A DNA stretch of 64,000 nt from Chloranthus sessilifolius (taxonomy: Eukaryota > Streptophyta > Magnoliopsida > Chloranthales > Chloranthaceae). Positions 36,075 to 47,093 of the stretch are shown in pieces. Each line of letters starts with the position of its first letter. Position 1 is the first letter of the stretch. The translations under genes were made by a program, and so were the position numbers. Where the stretch lies: assembly GCA_021018995.1 (NCBI GenBank), contig CM037596.1, positions 9,251,501-9,315,500 on the forward strand, in the 5' to 3' direction. The notes under the pieces were generated by a model. It ran no database searches. It saw only the letters and a list, made by a program, of their open reading frames with translations, and had not been told where the DNA came from.

Positions 36075-37463
36075 TGATCGATTTAGAATGTAACCCTTGC
36101 AAGTGCACAAGATCTATCATAGATGGCAAGAACAGGTGTCGAACCCACAGGAAACGTGAATTTTAATTAATTCTTTTAGAGATTTTAAAAACATCCCTAA
36201 GGAAGTACCAAAGGGCGATTCAATTTTACCAAAACTTAACACACTTTTCCTAAATGCGTAAAAATAAATTAATCTAAACAATTAATTACCGATAAATCTA
36301 CGAACAATATTAAAATGAGATCAAGGAATATGCTACCCCTGCATTCGCACCCTTTTCTATCATTAAAACCTGGTTCATTAAATCATCATTCACACCATCA
36401 TTCATCTAGAAAATGACTTGAAATAAAATATGATCATCAATCCCAAGATACCCTATCTAAAAACAATGACTCAAATTTAACATCACAGATGAGTCATGTA
36501 AAAAGCATAGCGATATCTCATGATATTTAGATCACGATAATCAAAGACATAATCGCTTACATTCTAGATCACCGCAGTCCAGATCTAGCGATTACGGCTG
36601 ATACGCCGCAATCAATCGGGTCATAACAAAGCATTTAAAATATTTTCAATCACACAAACTTTGAGCAAAACGATTCCATGATAACAATAATAGATCGTAT
36701 TAATCATAAACATAGTACTTATATCTGGGATCGATCTTCCCGATCATCGATTTAGCCATCTTTGGTGTTTGATCTCCTTTTTCTTTCAAAGTCATTCCTC
36801 TTTATTTCTTCCAAAAGATATTTGCAATTGTTTTTCCTAAATACAATCTATGAATTTCTCGAGAAAATAATGCAAATCCTAGTACAATCTACCCGAATAA
36901 ACCCTAGAAGAAGGAGAGAAGAAGACTTGAAAAGATGAAGAAAATATTCCCCAAAGTGAAGAGCCCTAAAACTAAAAAGAAAGAATGAATAATATTCTAA
37001 TTGCAAAAATAATAATCCCTAAGAAACTCGTGGCTTCCTTTTATAATAGCCTAACCCTAATACCTCTCTCGATTGACATCTAAGAGTAATTTTCGTGAAT
37101 TCCTCTAGCTTTCAGCATCGAGATCTCGGTATTTTGCTCATAACTTTCTGTACCGAACTCGGATTGAGGTGATTCTTGAGGCGTTGGAAAGCTGACGACG
37201 AGCTCTACAACTTTTATGTTTTAGCAATTTCCTGAATCTGACGTCTTGAAGGTCCAAATTGAGCTGCAAGTCGCACTAAGTTCTCAATGACCCAAAATAG
37301 CAGTGTTTTGACATTATTTTCGGGATTCTTGGGCTATTTTAGAAACTTGGACTGTATTTACCTGAAACACTTCAAATCTAGCAAATCTCATCAGATAGCC
37401 TTCATCGGACGGCTAAATATAGGTATTTAGGGGTGAAATATCATCATATTTCACTACTCATCA
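36075..37463 (-). repeat. Outer element, right (5') LTR
   Basis: A 1,389-bp LTR followed directly by the GACAT duplication. It shares the ACATCCC and TTAACACAC variants with 14542-15950. Confidence 0.9.
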
Positions 37464-37485
37464 GACATATTTCAATGACCTGTAA

Positions 37486-37615
37486 GAGCATCTCCAACAA
37501 GGATAACTATATTTGAATAGCTAAAGCCCCATTATGTGCCCGCTATTTTAGTTGCTCCTTTAAAATAATATATATTTTTTTCTATTTTAACATATTTTTA
37601 AAATATATGGCAAGT

Positions 37616-37657
<42 letters not shown>

Positions 37658-37824
37658 TAATTTTTTAATTATAGCCATTGGAGGAGGATTCGCCAAAGAT
37701 AGTGATTGGACAAGGACTCGCCAAAGATAGTGAGCCTGCTGGAGAGGCTTTCAAGGGTTTTGGATCGCCAAAAAAGCAAATTTGGGCTCTTTTCTACTTA
37801 CAGCGATCCTTGATGGAGATGCTC
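37486..37824. mobile_element. Tourist-like MITE with TAA duplication
   Basis: Terminal inverted repeats GAGCATCTCCAACAAGGAT (left) and GAGCATCTCCATCAAGGAT (right, complement) bound a 339-bp element. It is flanked by TAA at 37483-37485 and 37825-37827. A 3-bp TWA duplication suggests PIF/Harbinger. A (GA)n tract lies at 37618-37652, and the 15-bp string ACTCGCCAAAGATAG is partly duplicated inside. It inserted about 20 bp beyond the outer Athila LTR. Confidence 0.8.
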
Positions 37825-38020
37825 TAAGGCAGCTAAACTTTTGGCAACCTAACCCATGGACAGCCCTAGACCGAAATTAAAGTCGAAACTAAATCGTCTC
37901 TTCACACACCGTTCTTATACTAGATATTATCCTTTATACATATCTTGGATAATTTCAATTTATTACAAGGAGCCTTTTCAATAATCCTTTGTAGTCCACC
38001 TCTCTAGCATAGATTGCACT

Positions 38021-38187
38021 CACTACAAAAAAAAAAAAGACTATTAGCAGCAGCCATACACTAACGCTATTAATAAAAAAAACTGCCACTAATACCCTTA
38101 CCGCTAATAGTCTTAATAATTTTTTTATTAATAGCGACACTTTTTGGCTACAAAAAACTACCGTTAATAGTCTTATTTTTTGTAGTG
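38021..38187. mobile_element. CACTA-type MITE, copy 1
   Basis: Begins CACTACAAAA and ends TTTTTTGTAGTG, with inner inverted blocks GACTATTAGC and CTAATAGTC and the motif TAGCGGCAG in variants. The flanking 3-mers ACT and ATT match only in part. It has no ORF. Five more copies lie in this window. Confidence 0.75.
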
Positions 38188-38189
38188 AT

Positions 38190-38921
38190 TTGATGGGTCT
38201 TTAAAGGAAAGTGTTGTATGGAGGATAAATTTTATGCAAACAAAGTGCAGGTTGCTGATGTGGCACGACACAATTGGCTAGAAGTGTAGTGGGCTCAATT
38301 AATGCAGGTCGGTGCAGCCAATTACGTCATGCTACGTTAGCTGCCTGCGCTTTGTCCTCAACAAATATGCCCTACATTTATAAATTTTCATCTTTAAATT
38401 ATTATTATCATTATTTTCAATATTTTCTAATCTTTTACTAAGAACCTTTAAGTTCGTTGCGGAGACCTTTATTATTTTCTTTTGGCTTTTGGGTAAGCAT
38501 ATAGATTATTTTTTTTCATCTAACAGCTTAGTATACAAATTTTTATATGCATCATATTTAGCCTTACGGCTTTCTTATTTTCCTTTTCTGTAGGTTATAT
38601 TTTTCAAAACATTTCATACTCTATATTTTTTTTCATTATGTTATAACTACACCCGATTTAGTATGATATTCTCCGATTTTGCCACACGAGGCTTTTCTGA
38701 TTTTAAAACGCATCATGGCATATCGTATACACCTTATAGCGCAGATTCTAAATATTTTTCTATTTGATGTGGGACTAATACAACCTCTCACCTTCTAGAA
38801 GACCCGTCATTGGCTCTAATACCATTTTGCAACGTCCAAGACCCGACCTGATGTGTTGCTGTCGGAATCTGTCACACTATGCTCCCTAGTTTTAAAATGC
38901 TTCATATCTAGAAAGGAAGCG
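38190..38921. other. No gene seen; dispersed repeat fragments
   Basis: AT-rich DNA. From about 38640 it holds part of a degenerate repeat (CTTATAGCGCAGATTC, GATGTGGGACTAATAC, TCTAATACCATTTTGCAACG) that recurs beyond the MITE at 38922-39104. No ORF of interest was seen. Confidence 0.4.
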
Positions 38922-39104
38922 CACTATAAAAAATAAGACTATTAGCGGCAATTTTTTTAAATAAAAAACTGCTGCTATTAATCCCGTCGCTACAAAAAAC
39001 TGCCGCTATTATTTTTGTAACGGCAGTTTTTTGTAGCGACAAGACTAATAGCGGCAGTTTTTTATTACAAAAAACTGCCGCTAATAGTCTTATGTTTTGT
39101 AGTG
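38922..39104. mobile_element. CACTA-type MITE, copy 2
   Basis: CACTATAAAAAATAAGACT at the left and CTTATGTTTTGTAGTG at the right, with a perfect GCG target duplication (38919-38921, 39105-39107). The inner TAGCGGCAGTTTTTT blocks are in inverted pairs. It splits a degenerate repeat. Confidence 0.85.
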
Positions 39105-39650
39105 GCGGCTCACTTATAGCCCGAGATCTAGACTAGTTTTCAACTAATGTGAGACTAAAACATAGTTGTGTAGACTAAGAGGCAAAAATACCCAGGTTAT
39201 TAAATTAACAAAGGTGAGCCCCGTCCTTTTCTGATATGACCCGTTTAAAAATCGGTAAGCCTAATGTGGCAAAATCAAACAATATCATATCGGGTCAGAT
39301 TTGGGTCGTTAGAAATGGTATTAGAGTCGATCGAGTACAACTCTGCAAGCACGTGGGTGAGAGGAGAAGAGGCTTCGTAGAGTGGGACACTTATGTCCAC
39401 CTAATGGGACACTTTCGTTTCACATTGGTTGCAAACTCGTCTAGATCCTGAGCTATAAGTGATCCCCTTCCCATTCAGATATGACACATTTTAAAATTGG
39501 GGAGCCGATTGTGACAGAACCTAGCAATATCATATCGGATCAGGTCTTAATCATTACATGTAAGAGCCCGCATACACTTTATAGTTGAGGCTTTGAACAT
39601 TTCCCAATCCGATGTGAGGTTATTACATATTTCCTAAAAATTGTATATGG
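39105..39650. repeat. Degenerate tandem-like repeat, two to three copies
   Basis: Two related segments, about 39230-39330 and 39475-39560, share GATATGAC, TTTAAAATTGG-like, GTGGCAAAATC/GTGACAGAACC and CAATATCATATCGGGTCAG. Parts also resemble 38.64-38.92 kb. No ORF was recognised and the class is unknown. Confidence 0.45.
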
Positions 39651-40047
39651 CAAGAGAATGAAAATAACCTAAAGTGATTAATTATTATATTTCTATAATT
39701 TTAAATTCTCATTTGACAATATTTATTAATGTATTAAAATCTAGTTATCTTGGTCATAATTTTTTTGACTCTATATTCTATCGATCACCTCAAGGATTAA
39801 AATATTGGGTAAAATTTCGGTTTCGGGCATGACCGAAACCAAAAATTTGGACCGAAATTTCAGCCGAAAGTTGATAATTTGGCCGAAATTTTAACTGAAA
39901 TTTTGATTCTCTTACAAAATATGACCGAAATTTTGATCATTTTTGCCCAAATTTTGAGCCTTGGATCACCATACTTGCTACATTTCAAAATCACCATAGC
40001 ATTTTCTCTCATTCCACTTTGGAAATTTTCACGCCGAGGAGGCTCAG
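39651..40047. other. No gene; CCGAAATTT-rich stretch
   Basis: AT-rich. From 39810 to 39970 it holds about nine imperfect direct or inverted copies of CCGAAATTT and AAATTTCGG. These may fold into hairpins. It borders the truncated left arm of the fold-back MULE. Confidence 0.4.
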
Positions 40048-41689
40048 AGTTTCACCTTTACCCAAACCAACCAGCTCCAAGCCTAAGCGACCCTAAGGAT
40101 AGCAAAAAGTCCAAATTACCCCCTTTCTGTAACGCACAAAAACATCATCTTCTTCCTCATTTTAACCTGGTACAGTTTTTAAAAGTCAGAGGTGGCGAAG
40201 GTGACTGCGTCTTCTCCTCAATCCAAACTATTCCGATCTGCTATTTGGATCGATCCAGATACACCTTTTTCATTAGAGACTATAGCAGATTAGAATGAGG
40301 AAGAAGAGGATACACCTATATAATTTAAAATTTTAAATATTTACATTTTTCTATATTTACGCAATGTGAAACGAGATCTATGCCGTCAGATTTGAAGACT
40401 ACAATATAAAATCGATAATTCTAAAGATAGATATGAGAAAAAGGCGATATCGACTGCATACGTTGAGATCATTTTAAGAGTCACATCGATTCGCATAAAA
40501 GTCGTCATTGACTCTATCTGAGTGCCATCGATTATATTAAAAAAAAAAATTATGTAATCGATGACGATTATTGAAGTCGATGATTTACTCATCGAGTCGT
40601 CATCGATTACATAAAAAAAAAAAAAGTTTAAAAAAAATTTAATTTAATTTAATTTTTTTTTTATGTAATCGATGACGATTCTGTACCGAGTCGATGACGA
40701 CTCTATACTGAGTCGTCATCGATTACATAAAAAAAAAAATTAAAAAAAAAAAAAAATTAATATTTTTTTTAATATTTTTATTTTATTTTATTTTATTATT
40801 TTTTTTTTTTTATGTAATCGATGACGATTCTGTACCGAGTCGATGACGACTCTGTACTGAGTTGTCATCGATTACATAAAAAAAAAATTAAAAAAATTAA
40901 AATTTTTAAAATTTTTTTTTTTTTATGGATAAGAGTCTCATCGACTTGCATGAGTCGCCACACGATTATATTAAAAAAAGAAAAAAAAAATTTTAATTTT
41001 TTTTTTTTATGTAATCGATGACGACTCTGTACAGAATCGTCATCGATTACATAATTTTTATTTATTATTATTATTTTTTTATTTTTTATATAATCGATGG
41101 CGACTCTGTATAGAGTCGATGACAACTCTTAAAATGATCGGTACCAACTATGTACAGAGTCGATATCGACTGTGTACAGAGTCGATATCGCATTTTTCTC
41201 ATATCTATCTTTGGAACTATCGATTTTATTTTGTCGCCTTCAAATCAGACGGTGTATTTGGGTCGATCCAAATAGCAGCTCAGAATAGTTTGGATCGGAA
41301 TAAATCCCGTTTCACATCGCGTAAACATAGAAAAATGTAAATATTTAAAATTTAAAATTATATAGGTGTATCATCTTCTTCCTTATTCTAATCTGCTACA
41401 GTCTCTGACGAAAAAGGTGTATCTGGGTCGATCCAAATAGCAGATCGGAATAGTTTGGATTGAGGAGAAGACGCCGTCACCTTTGCCACCTCTGACTTTT
41501 AAAAATTGTACCAGACTAAAATGAGGAAGAAGATGATGTTTTTGTGCGTTAAAGAAAGGGGATAATTTGGGCATTTTGCTAACTTAAGGGTCGTCTAGGC
41601 TTGGAGCTGATTAATTTGGGTAAAGGTGAAATTATAGGGCTTCTGACGTAAAAGGCGTATCTGACAGGGCCAATCAGGTAAATTTCCCC
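40048..41689. mobile_element. Non-autonomous fold-back MULE sharing terminus and repeats with the Ulp1 MULE
   Basis: The two arms, about 40048-40540 and 41090-41640, are long inverted repeats. Shared blocks include TTTCACCTTTACCCAAA, CGCACAAAAACATCATCTTC, AAAAGTCAGAGGTGG and TCCAAACTATTCCGATCTGC. The right end carries the terminal ~60 bp ending CAGGTAAATTTCCCC, which match the left end of the MULE at 3960. The corresponding tip of the left arm is missing, so one end is truncated. The centre is an array of 22-bp units and A/T runs. It encodes nothing recognisable. Confidence 0.75.
40440..41190. repeat. 22-bp repeat units in the fold-back MULE
   Basis: Units such as AGTCGATGACGACTCTATAC and AATCGATGACGATTCTGTAC occur in blocks of about three at the 22-bp step. 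The blocks are separated by A/T homopolymer stretches and can pair with one another (e.g. TGTAATCGATGACG against CGTCATCGATTACA). The core here is mostly TCGATGACGA rather than TCGATATCGA. Confidence 0.8.
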
Positions 41690-41978
41690 TATATTTATGT
41701 GGCTCATGTCCATCAAATCAGACGTCATTCCAACGTGGGAACATCCTTTGTTGCTTTGAGGCATGCCTTAGCCAACTATTGCCTATACATTATTACAATA
41801 AAATATCGTGCTCTATTGTACATGTTGCTTCGAGGGGAGGCCCATATGTCATCAGATAAAAAAGATGACTCCGCATAGAATATGAAAATTGATTCAAGAA
41901 CCAAGTAGAACAGAATGAAAGGTCAAAGAGTGATGAACGTGAGTTCAAAACCCAGTTGATACCATGATGAAAGAATCA
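41690..41978. other. No gene seen
   Basis: Unremarkable AT-rich DNA between the fold-back MULE and a MITE. A TATATTTAT follows the MULE terminus directly and could be one half of a 9-bp target duplication whose partner is missing. Confidence 0.3.
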
Positions 41979-42127
41979 CACTATTAGGGCCAGTCATAAA
42001 TTACCGCTATTAACTAAAAAACTGCTGTTAATACCTTGGTCATTAAAAATTTTAATAGTTTTTTTTGTTAATAGTGACAATTTTTTCCTGTAAAAATCTG
42101 TCACTAATAGTCTTATTTTCTATAGTG
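41979..42127. mobile_element. CACTA-type MITE, copy 3
   Basis: CACTATTAGGGCCAG at the left and CTTATTTTCTATAGTG at the right, with a perfect TCA target duplication on both sides. The body has the family's inverted TAACTAAAAAACTGC/GCAGTTTTTT-like blocks in decayed form. Confidence 0.75.
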
Positions 42128-43160
42128 TCACTCTGTTGGCTGCCTTAACTTAGATGATAGAGCCTTAGAGTTCATTTTTTGTCCCAGTCTTTCACACATG
42201 ACACATTAGACATCGAGATCATGGCCCACATATAAGACGGTTAGGTGTGTTGGATATTTAACAAAATAAATATTTATTTATTAGTTTTGTTTATTTTTAA
42301 ATGATTGTTTAATTTTTTGGTTCCATAGGAAAAAAATATTTTAGCCAATACCTCAAGTCAAAAGTGATTTGAATTTTAAATTGTATTGGAGGAAAATAAT
42401 TTCCACCACAATTTGAAAGTATTGTAAAAGTTTTGTCTCACCTCATTATTTTACAAACAAATTTCTTGTTATATATATGGAAACTTACTTTCTATATTGT
42501 TTGACTTGAAAGAGGAGACATTGCGCATAGTGACGGTTTACTGTCACATATACGCGCGTGTGCGATGTGCGAATGACGCAATTGACACTTTTATGATATA
42601 CTTGCACTTCGCATCATCGCAATGAGCTTGAGAAACGGCCCCTAAATAGGTGTTTCGAACCTCATAAATAGATATCAGAGGAGAGATTCTAATTTACTTG
42701 CAAATCTTGAATCCTAGATTTATGTCTTCGATATTTGTATACCTTCTAGAGCATTTTCAGTGCCTTCGTTTCGTTGGGTCGCACACTATAGTGCAACGTT
42801 ATATGTGACAGATCGGTTCTTCTGCGAGACTTCATTATATCCTGAAAGCGAATTTATTATTATCCCGTTGTATATGAAAAAAAAATATTATTTTAAAGAC
42901 AATGATCTAATAGTGCTTTGAAGTCATTTCTGATATATTTTTTATCACTTATTATATAATCCTCAATGAGGATTTGTGCCAAGAAGCCTTTAGTTTTCGA
43001 TAAGTTGTTAAGTTCATAGGTTAATTACCTCATTTCTTTTTATAGCTTATCTATAGATGATTTAGAGTTTGTTACAACAGAAGCCTTGTCGGCAAACGAC
43101 TTGGAGTCTGTGTCTCTAGAGGACATGAAGTGGTGATATGGCTTCTCCTATTTACCCTTT
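42128..43160. other. No gene recognised
   Basis: 1 kb of AT-rich DNA. From 42249 (TGTTGGATATTTAAC) through a TATATATA near 42470 to about 42800 it has a layout that could be a decayed LTR. No matching end or second copy was found, so it is not called as one. Confidence 0.35.
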
Positions 43161-43164
43161 AAGT

Positions 43165-43390
43165 AGTTGGGTTCAAGGTATCAAATATTGATTCGTATCG
43201 CCATATGGATCGGTTTTTTGGTAAATCGATACATATTGGCACCAATATGTGTCGATTATCAACTCGGTATTTGATATCGGTATCGGCCGATACAAGCCCG
43301 TATTAGCCGATATATATTGGGTATCGGCTGATATGAAACTCGTGTCAGCTTATACATTTGATTCGTATCGGTCCACCGTGTACTTACCAG
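43165..43390. repeat. Dispersed GTATCGG/CCGATAC-rich repeat, copy 2
   Basis: Contains GGTATCGGCCGATAC-type palindromic blocks, CGATACATATTGG and GTATCGGTCC, in the same order as at 14190-14430. No coding potential. Confidence 0.6.
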
Positions 43391-43944
43391 AGTTGACACC
43401 TTGGCTAGGTCAGGCTGCCTGCCTGGTCACCCCTACTTTTAGACTAAAAAGGAATTATTAAGGTGAGAATTATAAAGAGTGAGTGAACCCTGACCTAACG
43501 AATGATTGACAAGGAAGGATTATGAGCAGGGCCCTAGCACCATGGTTGTTAGAAAATAGGGATAATGGCTCCAAAAAACATTTAAATACCATAATGATGT
43601 TTAAATGATCTTATACCATTAAAGTTAGATTTTTAATCTCACGCCATTGAAGCGTGATTATCATTATATGATGTGATAAATATATGTGATCAATTTAAAT
43701 TATCCAAGAGACAATCTATCATTGGAATATGTCTTAGTAAAAAAAAACATACTTATAAGTGTAAGAATAAACATTCAATTGATTACTTTAATCTCATCCA
43801 TTAAAATTGAAAACAATTGTTGATATTAAAGTCCATAGATCGGATGATTTAAATGTTCGTAAAGCACTATTTTTAGGCATGTTGTATGTCAATCCTTGAT
43901 CTATCAGTTTGACGTTATAGATCACTCATATCTTAAATCATTGA

Positions 43945-44416
43945 TGTAAGAAGTTCCTATTTTGGTGGCCATCACTATGGTCAAACCCGTTGACCAGTGA
44001 ATGGTATAAGATCAACCTTAAGATGTACAATTGCTATTCTGGTGAGTTTGAAGAGAATAGACAACTGATTATTGAGTCTTTCAGTTAAGGTATGATTGTG
44101 ATTTCTAATCACACTACAATTAGCAATTTCAGTCCTTAATGGGATAAAACTCTTTGGCTATAAATATAAGGGGTGCCTGGTCCCAACGATAGCTCGACAG
44201 AATTCAATCCTCCCTATTGGCGAGAGCATCCCCATTGTGCTAGGAGACATTGAACGCGAGAACATTGTTGAAGGTCGGCAACCAACCATCGATGGCTAAC
44301 GCTCAAGGTGCGCATATTTATAGGTTATAAATTTATTGTTTTTGATTGATCGTGCGCCTAGATCTTTAGGCTTAATTTTGGATGGTCGGATCGTCAGATC
44401 CATTTAGAGTCCATCA
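43945..44416 (+). repeat. Copia 5' LTR
   Basis: 472 bp, TG...CA, with a TATA-like CTATAAATATAAGG near 44160 that could set the transcript start. It is followed by the primer binding site. Confidence 0.92.
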
Positions 44417-44418
44417 AT

Positions 44419-44430
44419 TGGTATCAGAGC
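44419..44430 (+). other. Copia primer binding site (tRNA-Met)
   Basis: TGGTATCAGAGC lies three bases after the LTR. It is the standard complement to the 3' end of initiator tRNA-Met used by most plant copia elements. Confidence 0.92.
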
Positions 44431-46060
44431 CATGATTGGCGTTATGATCGGTCAAAACTTTAAAATCAGTTTTTTTTTTTTTTTATGATGCTTTATAAAA
44501 AAAAATTTTGGTCCGACCTATCATAAAATTGTTTTAATGGTCGTTTTATAAGAAAAAAAAAAAAGGGCATCCGGGCGGGTAAGCCCCTAAGATTGTATTA
44601 GCGCAAATCAAAATAAAAAAATAAATTTTGGGGTTTTCTTGTGGTCGACGATCTGTTGGGACTTCTCCAGACGACAAGCCGGCCGACGTCGTGAGGACCG
44701 ATCGGGACCGGACCGCCATGATCACCACCGGTGGGGCGTGGGTTGGCACGAAAAGCGGTTGTGCATGCAACTGATTCAAAAAAAAAAAAAAAAACAAAAC
44801 AAAACCAAGAAGAAGAAGAAGAGGAAGAAAGGGGGATGGGGCGGGTCCCGCCTGACACTGCCTGGCCCTTGTGGCCCACCGACCTGGCATTTTGGTCCAC
44901 CTGCCGCCTGGGGGCATATTTTGCCCACCCACCGACCGGCAGGCCTATTTGGCCCACCCACCGCCTGGTTTTGACCCGACCCACTGACCCTTTTGGCTTT
45001 TGGCCCGACCCGCATGGCCTTGGCCCGACCCGCTGGGCCCATGGCCCACTCGGCTTTTGGCTCATGGCCCGATCTACAGGGCCCCAGGCCCACTCGCCTT
45101 TTTTTTTCCCATGGACCAACCCATAGGGCCCACAACGACCAGTAAGGCCCATGGCCCGGTCCGATACTCGGCCCACTCATGGCCCTTTTGAATTCCTTAT
45201 TTTTCTTGGGCCTTTTTTGGGCTATTTACAGGTTCGATTTTCGGACATTATATATGCATTTTGACTATCTCGGACATTTCGAATCCATTTTTGAGGTCTA
45301 TTTTTAATAATGAGCTCTCTATTATGATATTTTCATGACCTGATATTATTTTTTTCATTTTTTAATTGTGTAATCAATTTTTTTTAGTATCATTCATTAG
45401 AATTGGGTAGTAGAGGTTGTGCTCCAACACCATGGCTGGTACTTACACATTATAATGCTCGTTTATTGTCAATTTTGACACCTCCTCATAACACGTTTTG
45501 TGATCATCTAAAAATTATCAAACCTAATTTGAAAACATGGCTTGAAAAGATTCTTCTGCCCAACAGTGATGACCTTTCCTAATGTCGTGGTTTTCATAGT
45601 GAGGTTTAATTTTGTCCAAAAATATGTTACAAATTCAGTGAAAGTGTATAGTGAACGTTGGCGTCACAACATAAGGGATTCTTCTGCCCAACGGTGATGA
45701 ATTACTTAATGTTATATGATGGCTGTGTTTCACTATTCATTATTTTGTGTGTGGGGGTACTGCTAGCGTGTTGTGACTCGACCCAACGGAGGGTCATAAC
45801 GACGCAATTAGTACCACAATTACTAATATAGATTGAGGAAGCGGCTAGTGTGTTATTACTCGACCCAACGGAGAGTTATAATGACATAAATCATTTTTCA
45901 ATAAAATCACATTGATTTTAATTTTTATATTCCTTTACATATTTTAACTTTCGCGTCACATACTATAATTATAACCTTGTGGAATTGATAGTTACTTCGA
46001 TTGTATGTGGACATAATAAAGCCCTTAATTATTATGCAGCATTGAACCCGTCTATCATAA
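44431..46060 (+). other. Copia leader with GC-rich GGCCCA block
   Basis: The 1.6-kb untranslated leader includes a GC-rich block (about 44,640-45,190) with about a dozen copies of GGCCCAC, GGCCCGACCC and CATGGCCC, unlike anything else in the window. The long ORFs on both strands here follow from base composition. Two pairs of short direct repeats follow: CTTCTGCCCAACRGTGATGA near 45.55 and 45.68 kb, and ACTCGACCCAACGGAG near 45.78 and 45.86 kb. Confidence 0.7.
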
Positions 46061-46498
46061 CTAGTATGATTGGTGGAATTGAACTTTTGAGTGGATCAAA
46101 TTATAAGAAATGGAAGGAACAAGTTGCAATTAATTGTTCTAGGCTGTATGGATCTTGACTATGCTATACGATCTGATAAACCCAAGGTGCTCACCGCTGA
46201 TGCCTCGGCTGAGGATCTGGCAGTGAACCATACGGATTTAGAAAAATGGGATAGATCAAATCGTATGAGCCTCATGATCATAAAGAGTTCCATTGCTGAT
46301 GCGATTCGGGGAGGTATTCCTGACTCGCACACTGCAAAGGAAAACATACAAGCCATTAAGGAACAATTTCAAGGGACTTCTAAAGCCCTTGCCAGTAGTC
46401 TAATTGTTAAAATAGGAACCATAAAATATGATGGTCATAGCGGCGCCCGGGAGCACATTATGAAAATGAGTGGCATGGCAACTCAATTAGAAGATTAA
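46061..46498 (+). pseudogene. Copia gag part
   Basis: The translation has the UBN2-type gag pattern: LEKWDRSNRMSLMIIKSSI, AIKEQFQGTSKALASSLI, HIMKMSGMATQLED. It is the N-terminal half of the capsid protein. The zinc knuckle and protease were not seen downstream. Broken. Confidence 0.8.
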
Positions 46499-47093
46499 AA
46501 TTGTGAGATCTGATAGAGGCGGAGAGTACTATGGTAGATACTAAACAAAGTTGCAATCCAGACCTTCCATCAGATTCTACAAGAGCATGACATTGTCGCT
46601 CAATACACCATGCCGGGAACACCTGAACAGAATGGTGTAGCTGAACGACGAAATCGTACTCTTATGGATATGGTGAGAAGCATGTTATGCAACTCTACGT
46701 TGCCTAAGTTCTTGTGAGGAGAAGCCTTGAAAACAGCGGTGCATATCCTAAATCGAGTTCCTAGTAAGGCAGTTTCCAAAACTCCTTATGAGCTATGGGT
46801 AGGAAGAAAATTGACTTTAGGATATTTACACATTTGGGGCTGTTTCGCTGAAGCAAAGGTGTACAACCCACAATTAGGAAAATTGGACCCTAAAACTAAG
46901 TTGTCATTTTATTGGTTACCCTGATAAATCAAAAGGCTACAGATTTTATTGCCCCACTCATAGTACCCGGATTGTTGAGACTAGACATGCAAAATTCTTT
47001 GAGGATCGTGAGATCAGTGGGAGTGTTGAGCTTAGGAAAATCACTTTTGAGGAGAATCGGGTTATAATTCTTATCCCTTTTATCCAAGAAATA
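46499..47093 (+). pseudogene. Copia integrase part
   Basis: The motifs TMPGTPEQNGVAERRNRTLM, LKTAVHILNRVPSKAVSKTP and GRKLTLGYLHIWGCFAEAKV belong to the C-terminal half of the rve integrase core of copia elements and the following GKG-type region. Broken. Confidence 0.85.

Larger units (their letters stand above)
14542..37463 (-). mobile_element. Outer Athila-lineage Ty3/gypsy element, interrupted by a copy of its own family
   Basis: The locus starts and ends with LTRs in minus orientation (TGATCGATTTAG to CTACTCATCA). It is flanked by a perfect 5-bp target duplication, GACAT, at 14537-14541 and 37464-37468. Without the inner insertion it is about 11.4 kb. The two LTRs share variants (ACATCCC, TTAACACAC) that differ from the inner pair (ACGTCCC, TTAACGCAC). 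This proves which LTRs belong together. Parts on the minus strand: gag, protease, RT, RNase H and integrase, then a long 3' spacer. It is broken, with many breaks, and likely young on LTR similarity although sequencing noise blurs the estimate. Confidence 0.9.

Noticed and set aside
14542-37463. Four LTRs as a tandem array formed by unequal recombination
   Set aside because: Two separate perfect target duplications and LTR-specific variants show nesting of one element in another.
40821-41125. ORFs in the fold-back MULE centre
   Set aside because: They translate A/T homopolymers and the 22-bp repeat in both directions and have no domain.
42249-42800. Possible decayed LTR beginning TGTTGGATATTTAAC
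   Set aside because: No matching end, second copy, primer site or target duplication was found.
44546-45191. Overlapping long ORFs on both strands in the copia leader
   Set aside because: Several frames are open at once because the block is GC-rich and repetitive; none has a known domain.
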